DNA of 64,000 nt from NCBI GenBank assembly GCA_016713035.1, contig JADJPW010000004.1, forward strand, positions 535,474 to 599,473, given 5' to 3'. The notes beneath the pieces were generated by a model. It ran no database searches. It worked only from the letters and a program-made list of their open reading frames with translations, and had not been told where the DNA came from. The DNA is from Verrucomicrobiaceae bacterium (GTDB taxonomy: Bacteria; Verrucomicrobiota; Verrucomicrobiia; Verrucomicrobiales; Verrucomicrobiaceae). This document shows, in pieces, positions 1 through 8,670 of this stretch. Within the stretch, counting starts at the first letter, position 1; every line of letters starts with the position of its first letter. Position numbers and translations under genes: made by a program.

Positions 1-1241
1 CACGGGCTGGTTGATCCAGGCACCGCGACCGCCGCCACGGAAGGTGTTTCCGGTCATGGTGACATCGGTGCAGCTTTTCTCGACGCTGATGACGCGGCTG
101 CCATTGGTGCCATCCACGAGATTGCCGGTGATGGAGGCGTTTTGGCAATACTCGGCCAAAAAGAACGCTCCCATGCGGCTGCCGAGGATGTGGTTGCTGG
201 CGAAAACGATGTTTTTGCAGCGCTGGATGTGCATGGTGTCGCCGATGGCGCTGAGCTGGCAGCCCGTGACACGCACATCGCGTGCGCCGACGATGTCGAA
301 GGCGCCTTTGCCGGGTCCGCTGCCAGTGGGGGCATAAGCGGCGAGGTAGGTGGCCTGGAGGTTAAAGGCCAAAGTGCCGCTACCGTCGCTTGTGAAGCGA
401 ATCGGTGCTCCGCCGGGTTTTTCGGCGATTTTGATGTGGGTGGGTGTGGACTCGACGACGAAGTATTGGAGGCCGCGAAGGATGTTTTTCGGCAAATCAT
501 TGCCCATGAAGGTTAGCGCCTCTTTCGGCTCATCGGTGGCGCTGATGGCGAGCGGGCGAGTGGTGTTGTCGAACTTCACGAGGTCGCCGCTGAAGGCTAC
601 TTCGCGCATGAGATCGGTGCGGAAGTATTTTTTGGCCCGCTCGACTTCCCAGGGCTGGTAGGACTCGGGAAACGTGATGATCTGCCAGAGGTAGCCGTAG
701 TCCCACATGAACTTGCCGCTGCGCAGCAGGGTGCAGCTATCGAGAGTGACACGCTCGGCGTAGTGCTCGACTTCGCTCTCGCTTTTCGTGCCGTATTTGC
801 CATGCACGCCGATGACGGCGGCGGCCATGCCGTCGGCCTTCACATCGCGAAACAAAATGTCGTGCGTGCCGCCTTCGACGGTGGTGGTGATCTCGATGCC
901 TTTCGTGTTGGCGTTCGGTTCCCAGGTGTTGTCCTTCTTCGCGGGGTCAAAGACATGCCCGATGAACTCGCCGCCATGCCATGCGAAGTGCGCGATGTTT
1001 TCACCAGCAAAGAGCACTACGCGAGCTTTGTCCGGCAGCGACTCCGGCAGGGAGGAAGCGTGCGCCGTGGGCCATGATGGTGGTGTTTGATCGCAGGGGG
1101 GATCGGCTGCGTGCCATCGAGATGGTAATCGCCCGCAGGGATGGTCACGACGCCACTTTTTTCGAGTAGCGCGGCGAGTTTTGCCGAGTCATCGGCGAGT
1201 GCGAGGGTGGTGAGGAGAGCGAGGCACAAAAAGAGCTTCAT
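1..1241 (-). CDS. Exported right-handed beta-helix protein (pectate-lyase-like fold), 3' end outside window, two frameshifts
   Basis: The start at 1241 begins MKLFLCLALLTTLALA, a clear signal peptide. A second frame is open without a stop from about 1080 to base 1 and carries parallel beta-helix style turns with repeated N-G-x and short hydrophobic ladders (ITGN, IVFASNHILG, VTGCQLSAIG, VTMTGNTF). This suggests a periplasmic or secreted polysaccharide-active or adhesive protein; no catalytic residues can be assigned. The two frames are joined by a stretch at about 1025-1095 in which a third frame reads NTTIMAHGARFLP, the expected early beta-helix segment. Two small indels would therefore restore one gene of at least 410 residues. 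Substrate unknown. Good confidence in the fold, low in function. Confidence 0.6.
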
Positions 1242-1334
1242 GGCGCGATCATAACGGCTTTGGCTGGCCAAATTCCACGCTCAAAGAACGTGCGGCATGT
1301 CCATGAGAGCGGAGGGCGGCATTTTGCCCCTGAT

Positions 1335-2041
1335 TCATCCGCGTGAGCGCGGACGCGTGACGAAAAAGAGCGCGATGCCAAGCAGCGCGACGACTGCGGT
1401 GCCTGCGGTGAGCACGGTGAGGACGAAGTCACGGGTGTCTTTGTCACGGATGAAGCCGAGCTTGTGGAAGTTCGTGAAGATGGTGGCTTCGAGCTGGCGC
1501 TGGCGATCGGTGTGGCGTGTGACGCTGCCGGTGGTGGTGCTGACATAGACGCGGGTGTCGAGAGCGTCGCCGGTATCAAAGCGATACACGGGCAGGATGC
1601 GGAAGATGTTGAGGTACTCGGTGTTGAAGGCGGTGAGGTAGTCGGTTTTTTCACCTCGGAGCCTGCGAGGAAGCCGCGTGCGATCTCCGCCGCGTAGGCT
1701 TCATCTTGGGCGGCATCGACACGGCCATCTACGGCGCTGACGTAGTGCGGTGTCTTCGACTCTGGGGTGTAGATTTGATACCAGGGCTGGCCACCGATGC
1801 CGCGCAGATTCACGGCTTGCACGGTGGGCGCGGGGTTGCTGAGCTTGGCAGTGGCTTCTGCGACGCTGATGCGGATGGCGTTCACGTCCATGCCACCGCC
1901 GGAGGGCTTCGCCTGCGGTGGCGGGGCCTGCGTGCGTGTCATGACGTTATGAATCACCCCACTGCCAGCGGCCATGAGGACGGAGATACTGAAGAAGAGG
2001 CCGAGCCAGCGGTGGAGCTTGCGGATGGTGCGGGGATTCAT
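1335..2041 (-). CDS. PepSY-like single-gene membrane protein, frameshifted
   Basis: The protein starts MNPRTIRKLHRWLGL, followed by a membrane segment (about residues 13-30). A periplasmic PepSY-like part follows (AVNLRGIGGQPWYQIYT, then YVSAVDGRVD). The C-terminal portion continues in another frame from about 1589, with RFDTGDALDTRVYVST and a final membrane helix near the stop at 1335. The frame changes near 1640-1660, next to a T run. N-in/C-in topology with two membrane helices flanking a PepSY domain matches PepSY-associated TM proteins, often linked to iron or redox metabolism. The start codon overlaps the stop of the upstream CPBP gene (ATGA), so the two are probably translationally coupled. 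Role inferred from fold only. Confidence 0.6.
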
Positions 2042-3011
2042 GTGAGAGTGATCGAGTGAGGCGGCTTCTTTTGGAGCCGCGACACGATGAAGCCAGTGAA
2101 AAGTACCGTCGCGAATGGTGCGAGGCCGATTTTGAGGTTCGCGCCGATCCGGGGCAGGCTCTGGCCGCTGGTGATGAGCGCAGTGGGCAGGGTGAGGGCC
2201 ATGCAATACTTCAAACCAAAGACCCAACCCGCATGCAGGCCGATGGGCAGCCACAGACGGCCACTGCGCAGCCGAGCAAAGGCCAAAACAGCCCCCACAG
2301 CGGTCAGCGTGAGGAATTCTGCCACGAAAAAGCGCCAGTCGCCAAAGCCGCTGAAGAGCTGACTTAGCACGGCGAATCCGCTATGCCAGCGCACAGCCTC
2401 ATCCGCGAGCTGCCAGCTCTCTGGTGGGCGCAAAAAGTGCACAATGGCGAAAATGAAGGATACACCAGCAAAAAGCCTGCCGCGTGCTCATGCTGCGAAG
2501 CAGGATGCCGAGCAGTGCGCCGCGAAAAAAACAGCTCTTCGATGATTCCTGCGCCCAATGCGGCCGTGAGATGCGGCGCGAGCCGTAGCCAAGCCGCGTC
2601 CGCTTTGAGCTGATACACGCCACTTTGGATAAAAAGCAGCCCCAGGCCAAAAAGTAGCCCCGCCGCTAGTGCGAAGCCGGTGAGCGCTTCTTTGATCCCA
2701 GTGCCCACAGGCACCACCGGAGGCCACACACGCCGATCCAGCCGGATGAGCCGCATGAGCGGCCACAGTAGCCCCAGCGCGAGCACCAGCACGGCCCGGT
2801 TGAAGTAGCGAGTGAAGCTAGCGCGGCGGATCTCATCCAGCAGCCACTGCGTGATGCCTAGATCACGCAGCGAGGAGCCGCTGAGCCATGCCTGAGCCCA
2901 TTTCCCCAAATCAAAGAGCAGCGGCGCGAGGAGTGCCCCGCCGATAAGTACGGCGGCGAGGTAGCCGAGCAGGGGCGGCAGGGCAGAACGAGATGGACCG
3001 GGAGGTTGCAT
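2038..3011 (-). CDS. CPBP-family intramembrane metalloprotease (CAAX protease-like), frameshifted
   Basis: A polytopic membrane protein starts at 3011 (MQPPGPSRSALPPLLGYLAA). The N-terminal frame has several hydrophobic helices and ends in the family motif GIIEELFF; the next frame gives EELFFRGALLG, the EExxxR motif of CPBP/Rce1-type proteases. The C-terminal part in a third frame (HFLRPPESWQLADEAV, then HAGWVFGLKYC) supplies the second and third conserved blocks, including the His residues. Two indels, near 2530 and 2440, separate the pieces. It acts in the membrane, possibly in prenyl-protein or peptide processing; the substrate is unknown. It is the first gene of a two-gene unit with the PepSY-like protein. 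Confidence 0.7.
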
Positions 3012-3050
3012 GCGCGGGGTGACTATCGCATGCTAGCCTCGCATCAATCT

Positions 3051-3173
3051 ATGAAAAAAAACCAAGCGCACGAATGGCACGAATCCATCCCCGAAGGAGG
3101 CAAGCGCTATGTGCGTGCCTCTTGGGACTTCCGAAACTGGATCTGGCACTACCTGATCGAGCCCGAGAACTGA
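3051..3173 (+). CDS. Small ORF of 40 residues, unknown
   Basis: ATG at 3051, stop at 3173, product starting MKKNQAHEWHESIPEGG. It is rich in Trp (WHE, WDF, WIWH) and charged residues and has no membrane segment. It resembles the start of small basic/aromatic proteins I associate with Verrucomicrobiota, but I cannot name a family. It ends eight bases before the likely start of the permease and lies in a different frame. The junction may be an indel or a collapsed stretch, because the permease lacks its expected first membrane helix. Low confidence that it is complete. Confidence 0.35.
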   Translation: MKKNQAHEWHESIPEGGKRYVRASWDFRNWIWHYLIEPEN

Positions 3174-3181
3174 CGGAGGTG

Positions 3182-4387
3182 ATGCCGCGTGGCGCGGCCG
3201 CCGGTCGTGAAGTGGCTGCGCAGGTGGAAAAAGGTGCCCGCGTGCTGGTGGCTGTGCGCGGTGGTCAGGCGGAGGACAGCGCCTTTGCCAGTGCAGCGGA
3301 GGCGGAGCTGAGAAATCGCGGCGCGAGCGTGCTCGCCGTCGTGCAGGGCGAGCCGCGTGATGCCCGTGCCGCGCTGCGGCGCATCGCCGAGGCTGGCGGC
3401 GGGCTGGACTACATCGCCGGCACGGATGTGACTGCGGGGTGGCTGGTCTTTAGCGATCTGGGCGCGGATTTCCCGTCGATGAAGGACGCACGCGTGCTCC
3501 AGCCACGCAGCACACGCTGGCCGGTGTTTTTGACTGCGGAGAATTTGCTCAATGTCGCCAGCCAGATCGCGGTGATCGCCATTTTGGCCATCGGCATGAC
3601 GATGGTGATCGTGGCAGGCGGGATCGACCTGAGCGTGGGCAGTCTCATCGCCCTGAGCGCGGTGGTGACGACACTGGTGATCCGTGATGCCTACGGCGGC
3701 ACCAGCGCGGGCACCGTGGGCATGCTGGCGGCAGGCGCATGCGGGGTGGCGGTATGCGGCGCATGCGGTTGGTTGAATGGAGTGCTCATCACGCGGCTAC
3801 GGCTACCAGCCTTCATCGTCACGCTGGCGCTGATGCTGGTGTGCAGTGGCCTGTCGTTCCGCCTGGCGGAGAATCAGAGCGTGTATCAGGTGCCAGAGAG
3901 CTTCATCTGGCTGGGACGCGGCGCGGATCTGGCTGGTGTGCCGAATGCAGTGCTACTGATGCTGCTGCTCTACGCGGTAGCGCATGTGCTGATGACGCAG
4001 ACAGCCCTGGGGCGGCATCTTTATGCCGTGGGCGGCAATGCGGAGGCGGCCATGATCTCCGGCGTGCCGGTGCAGCGAGTGACGGTGCTGGCGTACACGC
4101 TTTGTGGCCTGCTCGCAGGTCTGGGCGGCGTGGTCATGGCCTCGCAGCTCAAGAGCGGCAGCGGCACCTTTGGCACGAAGTATGAGCTCTACGCCATCGC
4201 CGCCGCCGTCGTCGGCGGGACGAGTCTCAGTGGTGGGCGTGGCACCATGCTGGGCACGCTGCTGGGTGCCTTCGTCATCGCCGTGATCCAGAACGGCATG
4301 AATCTGACCAATGTAGAGAGCAATACGCAAAACATCGTGCTCGGAGCTGTGATCCTGCTGGCCGTGGTGGCAGAGCGGCGGCGGTAA
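3182..4387 (+). CDS. ABC transporter permease, ribose/sugar type (RbsC-like), with soluble N-terminal domain
   Basis: Inner-membrane permease of a carbohydrate ABC importer. The core (residue 120 onward) has eight or more hydrophobic helices and the RbsC-type signatures MTMVIVAGGIDLSVGS and VVGGTSLSGGRGT, followed by GTLLGAFVIAVIQNGMN. The first roughly 110 residues form a soluble alpha/beta segment (VLVAVRGGQAEDSAF, then GTDVTAGWLVFSDLG) resembling a periplasmic-binding-protein half. The frame is open from 3074; I prefer the ATG at 3182, although the GGAGGT at 3175-3180 is too close to be an ideal ribosome site. A leading membrane helix normally anchors such an N-terminal insert and is missing here. 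No ATPase or binding protein is adjacent. Confidence 0.75.
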   Translation: MPRGAAAGREVAAQVEKGARVLVAVRGGQAEDSAFASAAEAELRNRGASVLAVVQGEPRDARAALRRIAEAGGGLDYIAGTDVTAGWLVFSDLGADFPSMKDARVLQPRSTRWPVFLTAENLLNVASQIAVIAILAIGMTMVIVAGGIDLSVGSLIALSAVVTTLVIRDAYGGTSAGTVGMLAAGACGVAVCGACGWLNGVLITRLRLPAFIVTLALMLVCSGLSFRLAENQSVYQVPESFIWLGRGADLAGVPNAVLLMLLLYAVAHVLMTQTALGRHLYAVGGNAEAAMISGVPVQRVTVLAYTLCGLLAGLGGVVMASQLKSGSGTFGTKYELYAIAAAVVGGTSLSGGRGTMLGTLLGAFVIAVIQNGMNLTNVESNTQNIVLGAVILLAVVAERRR

Positions 4388-4457
4388 GCCGCCTAATCCC
4401 GCATTTTCACACTCCGGGATGGAAGCGCATCCTTCTGATTTTGTGACCCTCTGAGCC

Positions 4458-4533
4458 AAGTGCTCAGTTTTCAGTGCTCAGTTGCATTTTTGCCTCATAA
4501 AACTCCCCACTGAGCACTGAGGACTGGGCACTT
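4458..4533. repeat. Intergenic inverted repeat, AGTGCTCAGT family, copy 1
   Basis: Left arm 4458-4482 and right arm 4509-4533 are 25-base reverse complements with three differences, all compatible with G-U pairs in RNA. The loop is 26 bases and AT-rich. Each arm holds two AGTGC-CAGT-like units. A related structure lies at 23773-23837. It sits between the permease and the LysM lipoprotein and could act as a transcription terminator or be a REP-like dispersed element. Confidence 0.75.
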
Positions 4534-4635
4534 TCCGAGTCATTGCGCGAAAAATGCGGGCTAATTTCTCTCCGTTTTAAAACATTCCCTAGCCTTGACC
4601 ATCCCCACCGCTGACCGCATCATGGCGACCTCTGT

Positions 4636-5154
4636 ATGACGAAAACGCCCTTTCTTTTCGCCCTCGCCGCATCCCTCTGCCTAGCCGCCTGCAAATCGAC
4701 CAACGATCCCGCAGCGAATGTGAGCGACCCCTACGCCTCGAACTTCAACGACGGCCATTACAACCCCTACCCTGGCTCCAGCGGCCCGGCGGATGTGACC
4801 ATGCCGAATTACGAGACACCGCCACCACCCGCCTCCGCACCAGAGCCACCCGCGAATCCGTATTCCTTTGATGCGCCGAAGAAAACCGTCGCCTCCACCT
4901 CCTACAGCACGCCCAAGCGCAGCACCACGAGCAGCAGCAGCTCAAAACCCAAGTCCAAACCGAAAACCACCGCCTCCAAATCGAAGTCCAAGGCCAAACC
5001 CAAATCCAGCAGCGGCTCCAAAGTCACTGTGGGCAAGGGAGACACCCTCTACGGCATCGCTTTGAAGAAAAAGACCAGCGTGGCCAAGATCAAGGCCGCC
5101 AACGGCCTCACGAGCGATCTCATCCGCCCCGGACAGACTCTGAAAATTCCCTGA
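4636..5154 (+). CDS. LysM-domain lipoprotein
   Basis: Product of 172 residues. The signal peptide ends in a lipobox LAAC (Cys19), so it is a membrane lipoprotein. Residues 20-75 are Pro/Asn/Tyr rich; 75-125 form a Ser/Lys/Pro linker (KPKSKPKTTASKSKSKAK). Residues 127-172 are one LysM domain (GDTLYGIALKKKTSVAKI, ending IRPGQTLKIP) that binds peptidoglycan. The basic low-complexity linker probably spans the periplasm to the wall. It stands alone, followed by the sigma factor gene. Confidence 0.85.
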   Translation: MTKTPFLFALAASLCLAACKSTNDPAANVSDPYASNFNDGHYNPYPGSSGPADVTMPNYETPPPPASAPEPPANPYSFDAPKKTVASTSYSTPKRSTTSSSSSKPKSKPKTTASKSKSKAKPKSSSGSKVTVGKGDTLYGIALKKKTSVAKIKAANGLTSDLIRPGQTLKIP

Positions 5155-5214
5155 TTTTTCACTCGAATAAAGAGCCCGGCCCCCGCGTCAGAAACCCGCC
5201 AATACCACTGAAAC

Positions 5215-5829
5215 ATGTCCGCAGCCGCTGCCGCGACCGAGCCCGTCGAACCCACCGACGTGGATCTGGTCAAACGTAGCCAAGCGGGCGACACACGCGC
5301 GTTTGACCTGCTGGTCACACGCTACCGCGGGCGCATCTACGCCATGACCTACCACCTCGTACAGAATGAAACTGAAGCATGGGACCTCTCCCAAGAGGCC
5401 TTCATCAAGGCATGGCGTGCCTTGCCGAACTTCAAGCTGGACGCGGCCTTCTACACCTGGATCTACCGCATCGCCCACAACGTCACCTACGACTGGCTGC
5501 GCAAAAAGAAGATCGAAAGCGCAGGCGAATTCGATGACGAGCACACCGAGCACCGCGCCATGCCCGGCGCACGCACTGCACCGCAGGGATTCGATGCACC
5601 CGACCGCGCCATGAAGCGTGAGGAGCTAGGCCGCCGCATCCAGGATGCCATCAGCCGCCTCTCCCCAGATCACCGCCAAGTCGTCGTCCTGCGTGAGGTG
5701 GAGGGGCTCTCCTACGAAGAGATCGCGCAGATGGTGCCCTGCTCACTGGGCACCGTGATGTCCCGCCTTTTTTACGCACGCAAGAAACTCCAGGAAATGC
5801 TCAAAGACACTTATGAAAACCCCGTCTGA
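5215..5829 (+). CDS. RNA polymerase sigma factor, ECF/sigma-70 family (RpoE-like)
   Basis: Product of 204 residues, the usual ECF length. Region 2 (about residues 25-95) includes FDLLVTRYRGRIY and the core-binding/-10 part WDLSQEAFIKAWRALP, then TWIYRIAHNVTYDWLRK. Region 4 (about 138-195) has LSPDHRQVVVLREVEGLSY and a helix-turn-helix ending GTVMSRLFYARKKL. It directs RNA polymerase to a stress or envelope regulon. Its last 17 bases overlap the next gene, a membrane anti-sigma-like protein, which indicates co-expression and likely control by that partner. Confidence 0.9.
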   Translation: MSAAAAATEPVEPTDVDLVKRSQAGDTRAFDLLVTRYRGRIYAMTYHLVQNETEAWDLSQEAFIKAWRALPNFKLDAAFYTWIYRIAHNVTYDWLRKKKIESAGEFDDEHTEHRAMPGARTAPQGFDAPDRAMKREELGRRIQDAISRLSPDHRQVVVLREVEGLSYEEIAQMVPCSLGTVMSRLFYARKKLQEMLKDTYENPV

Positions 5830-6463
5830 CGAAAACCACGACCTCATTCGCTGGCTAGACGGCGAAATGAGTCCCAACGAGAACGCCGCTTTCGAAGCCG
5901 CGCTCCAAAACGATCCGCAGCTCGCTGCGGAGGCAGAATCCATGCGCCGCCTCAGCGCCACGCTGAAGGCGCATCTGCCCGCCGAGCTGCCCATGCCTCA
6001 TGCGGACTTTTTCAATTCCCAGATCCAAGTCCGCATCGCCCAAATGGAAATCGACGAGCAGCGGGAGCAAAACCGCCGCGCAGAGAGCCGTAGCGCTGCC
6101 GGCGGCTGGCTTAGCTGGCTACGCATGCCCTGGTTCGCCACCGCAGCGGCAGCGGCGCTAGTCGTGGCCGGCTTTGCCTGGATGCAAATGGGCTCCCGAG
6201 GCGGCACCACAGCCATTCTGAGCTCCTACACGCCGAATCCGACCATCAGCGCCGAGGTCTTCCACTCCGAAGAAGCCCGCGCCACCGTCATCATGCTCGG
6301 AGGCCTAGAGCCCATGCCCGCCGACCACAAGATCACTGGCTTCAAAGTCCACCACGCGGAATCCGACGCCGAAGTGGCCACCACCACGTTTTTTGACGAA
6401 AAAGGCAGCGTACTGCTCGTCATGGCCACCGATGCCAAAGGCCAACCCCAGGTGCTCAAATAA
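5813..6463 (+). CDS. Probable anti-sigma factor, single-pass membrane protein
   Basis: Product of 216 residues. The cytoplasmic N-terminus (1-95) resembles anti-sigma folds (DLIRWLDGEMSPNENAAFEA) but has no zinc-binding His/Cys set. One membrane helix lies at about 107-125 (WFATAAAAALVVAGFAW). A small periplasmic C-terminal domain of about 90 residues follows. The overlap with the upstream ECF sigma gene is the strongest reason for the call. It probably sequesters the sigma factor at the membrane until a periplasmic signal arrives. The signal is unknown. Confidence 0.7.
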   Translation: MKTPSDENHDLIRWLDGEMSPNENAAFEAALQNDPQLAAEAESMRRLSATLKAHLPAELPMPHADFFNSQIQVRIAQMEIDEQREQNRRAESRSAAGGWLSWLRMPWFATAAAAALVVAGFAWMQMGSRGGTTAILSSYTPNPTISAEVFHSEEARATVIMLGGLEPMPADHKITGFKVHHAESDAEVATTTFFDEKGSVLLVMATDAKGQPQVLK

Positions 6464-6480
6464 CGAAAACACGATTCCGC

Positions 6481-7035
6481 ATGCCGAACGAAGCCACCGC
6501 ACTCAATGCCGCAAAAAACTGTCGCCGCCCCCAGCGGCGCTCGGCGTGCCGCGTGCTGCTTTCGGCAGGTTTGATGCTGTTTTCATCCTTCGGAGCCGCG
6601 CAGCAGCCAGCACCGCTCCCGGCCAAAAAACCGGCCACCGACGGCAAAGTCTGGGGAGCGCTCATTTTCGCTGTGAATGATGCCTCCAAGCTCACCGGCA
6701 GCGCCGAAAAAGCCCCCGAAGGCCAAAAAGACCTCACCAAGCGCCTCGCCAAAGTCTTCCCCTACCAGCACTACGAGATCCTGGGGCAGCACCTGCAGGA
6801 TGTGCTCCGCGAATATGAATCCTGGGTGGTGCCCACGCGTGATTTGTTCCTCAAAATCGACTCCAAAGGCCCAGCGGCTGATGGCGGCATGAATCTGCAC
6901 CTCCAAGTCTGGCGCGAGCAGCAAGTGCTGGTCAAAACGGATGCCGTCCTGCACCCACAGAGCCCCCTCTTCATCGGTGGCCCGAAATGGCGTGATGGGC
7001 AGCTCATCTTTGTGCTGGAATCGCAGAAAAAGTAA
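6481..7035 (+). CDS. Exported protein of unknown function
   Basis: Product of 184 residues with a basic N-terminus and a hydrophobic segment (about 24-42) ending SFGAAQQ, so a signal peptide is likely. The mature part (KVWGALIFAVNDASKL, then PYQHYEILGQHLQDVLREYESW, and WRDGQLIFVLESQKK at the end) looks like a compact alpha/beta domain and I recognise no family. It lies 17 bases after the anti-sigma gene in the same direction, so it may belong to the same sigma-dependent unit. Confidence 0.6.
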   Translation: MPNEATALNAAKNCRRPQRRSACRVLLSAGLMLFSSFGAAQQPAPLPAKKPATDGKVWGALIFAVNDASKLTGSAEKAPEGQKDLTKRLAKVFPYQHYEILGQHLQDVLREYESWVVPTRDLFLKIDSKGPAADGGMNLHLQVWREQQVLVKTDAVLHPQSPLFIGGPKWRDGQLIFVLESQKK

Positions 7036-7115
7036 GCTCCGCCGCAAAAATCACTCACCCATCCGCAAAGAGGGGAAAGCTCTAGGGGCATTCTGCGCCA
7101 TGTTAGCACTGCTCA

Positions 7116-8540
7116 ATGAAGCCCAACACACCCACGCTCGAGTCTCTCTCCAGCATCCACGCAGACGGATCAAAGAAGTCCCTGCATCCAGCGGATGTTC
7201 GCGGCCCTTTCACACGCTGGCGTAGGCTGGCCGCGCTGGTGATGCTCTTGGTTTACGTCGCGCTGCCGTGGATTCCCATCAATGGCTACCCGGCCGTGTT
7301 TCTCGATGTGATGGAGCGGCGGTTTCACTTTTTCGGCATCACCTTTGCTACGCAGGATCTGTGGATCGGCTTCTTTGTCGTCACGGGGCTGGCTTTCTCG
7401 CTTTTTTACCTCACGGCGCTCTTTGGGCGGCTCTGGTGCGGATGGACCTGCCCTTACACGGTGTTCTTGGAAAACGTGTACCGCCGCATCGAGCGGCTGA
7501 TCGACGGAGATGCGACTGCACGGCGTGCGCTGGATGCAGCACCGTGGACCCGCGCAAAAATCACCAAACGTGTGCTCAAGCACGGCATCTACCTCGCCGT
7601 CTCTGCACTCATCGCGCATGTGGCACTGAGCTACTTCGTCTCTCTGCATGGGCTGTATGAAATGATGAGTGGGCCACCGCAGGAGCATCTAGTGGCCTTT
7701 GGAGTGGTGCTGTTCCTGACAGGTGCGCTGTATTTTAGCTTCAGTTGGTTCCGGGAGCAGTTCTGCGTGATTTTATGCCCTTATGGCAGGCTCCAGTCCG
7801 CGCTCACGGACGATCACAGCGTGGTCATCGGCTACGATAAGCAGCGTGGGGAGCCACGCGGCAAAGGGGAAAGCGCTGGCTCCTGTGTGGACTGCCGCCG
7901 CTGCGTGCAAGTGTGCCCCACCGGCATCGACATCCGCAATGGGCTCCAGCTCGAGTGCATCGGCTGTGCCGCGTGTGTGGATGCCTGCGATGAGATCATG
8001 ACCAAGCTGCACCGGCCCACGGGATTGGTGCGCTACGACTCACACACCGGCCTGCATGGCGGGAAAACACGCCTCATCCGCCCGCGCACGCTGTTTTATA
8101 CCTTCATGTTGTTGGCAGGAGTCGCGGCCTTCATCGTGGCCTCACGCTCACTTTCCCCGATGGGTGCCAGCCTCGTGCGCATGCAGGGGGCCTCTTACTT
8201 CGTGCAGGATGGCGTGGTGAGGAACCAGTTCACCATCCGCGTCATCAACAAGCGCAACCGTGAAGGTAGCTTCCGCATCACGCTGGATGGCCAGTTGCCC
8301 ACAGACACGCAGGTCAGCGGCAATGAGCAGGTCATCACACTCCAGCCCATGCAGGAAAACCAGCGCACGCTCATCATCTCCGTGCCGGTGAAGTCCTTCC
8401 GCGATGGCATCCTCTTCAAAGCCCGCATCACTGATACGGAAACGAACGACTTCGTGCTCACACGCGGGATCGAGCTGCTCGGACCCGATCCACGCCTCCA
8501 AAACAATGCTCCCCTCAATCCCAAAGATTATCTCCAATAA
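7116..8540 (+). CDS. ccoG: Cytochrome c oxidase accessory protein CcoG (FixG/RdxA), copper/iron-sulfur membrane protein
   Basis: Product of 474 residues, the usual length. The N-terminal half has four or five membrane helices with the family motif GRLWCGWTCPYTVF (about residue 105). Residues 250-295 contain two 4Fe-4S cysteine sets (SCVDCRRCVQVCP and CIGCAACVDACDE). The C-terminal periplasmic part is Ig-like (FTIRVINKRNREGSF). CcoG helps deliver reduced copper during assembly of cbb3-type cytochrome oxidase. It begins a run with a tiny membrane protein, a TauE-like protein and ccoI, but the oxidase subunits ccoNOP are not in the window. Confidence 0.92.
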   Translation: MKPNTPTLESLSSIHADGSKKSLHPADVRGPFTRWRRLAALVMLLVYVALPWIPINGYPAVFLDVMERRFHFFGITFATQDLWIGFFVVTGLAFSLFYLTALFGRLWCGWTCPYTVFLENVYRRIERLIDGDATARRALDAAPWTRAKITKRVLKHGIYLAVSALIAHVALSYFVSLHGLYEMMSGPPQEHLVAFGVVLFLTGALYFSFSWFREQFCVILCPYGRLQSALTDDHSVVIGYDKQRGEPRGKGESAGSCVDCRRCVQVCPTGIDIRNGLQLECIGCAACVDACDEIMTKLHRPTGLVRYDSHTGLHGGKTRLIRPRTLFYTFMLLAGVAAFIVASRSLSPMGASLVRMQGASYFVQDGVVRNQFTIRVINKRNREGSFRITLDGQLPTDTQVSGNEQVITLQPMQENQRTLIISVPVKSFRDGILFKARITDTETNDFVLTRGIELLGPDPRLQNNAPLNPKDYLQ

Positions 8541-8670
8541 GCCCTGGCTGCTCGTGGCGCTGCTCTTCGGCCTGTTTCTGACGGGCTGGACTTTTTTCTT
8601 CATCATCGCTTTCCAAAATGCGCCGCAGCGAGTGCCGCTGGCGGTGCCACCTGCCCATGCAAGTCATTGA
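8506..8670 (+). CDS. Small single-helix membrane protein in the cco cluster
   Basis: Product of 54 residues from the ATG at 8506, overlapping the last codons of ccoG. One membrane helix covers residues 13-33 (WLLVALLFGLFLTGWTFFF), followed by AFQNAPQRVPL. Position and layout fit a FixH/CcoH-like or other short assembly subunit, but the FixH periplasmic domain is absent. The downstream TauE-like gene overlaps its end. Confidence 0.6.
   Translation: MLPSIPKIISNKPWLLVALLFGLFLTGWTFFFIIAFQNAPQRVPLAVPPAHASH

Noticed and set aside
7036..7115. FNR/anaerobox site upstream of ccoG
   Set aside because: No TTGAT-N4-ATCAA-like palindrome is present in the gap.
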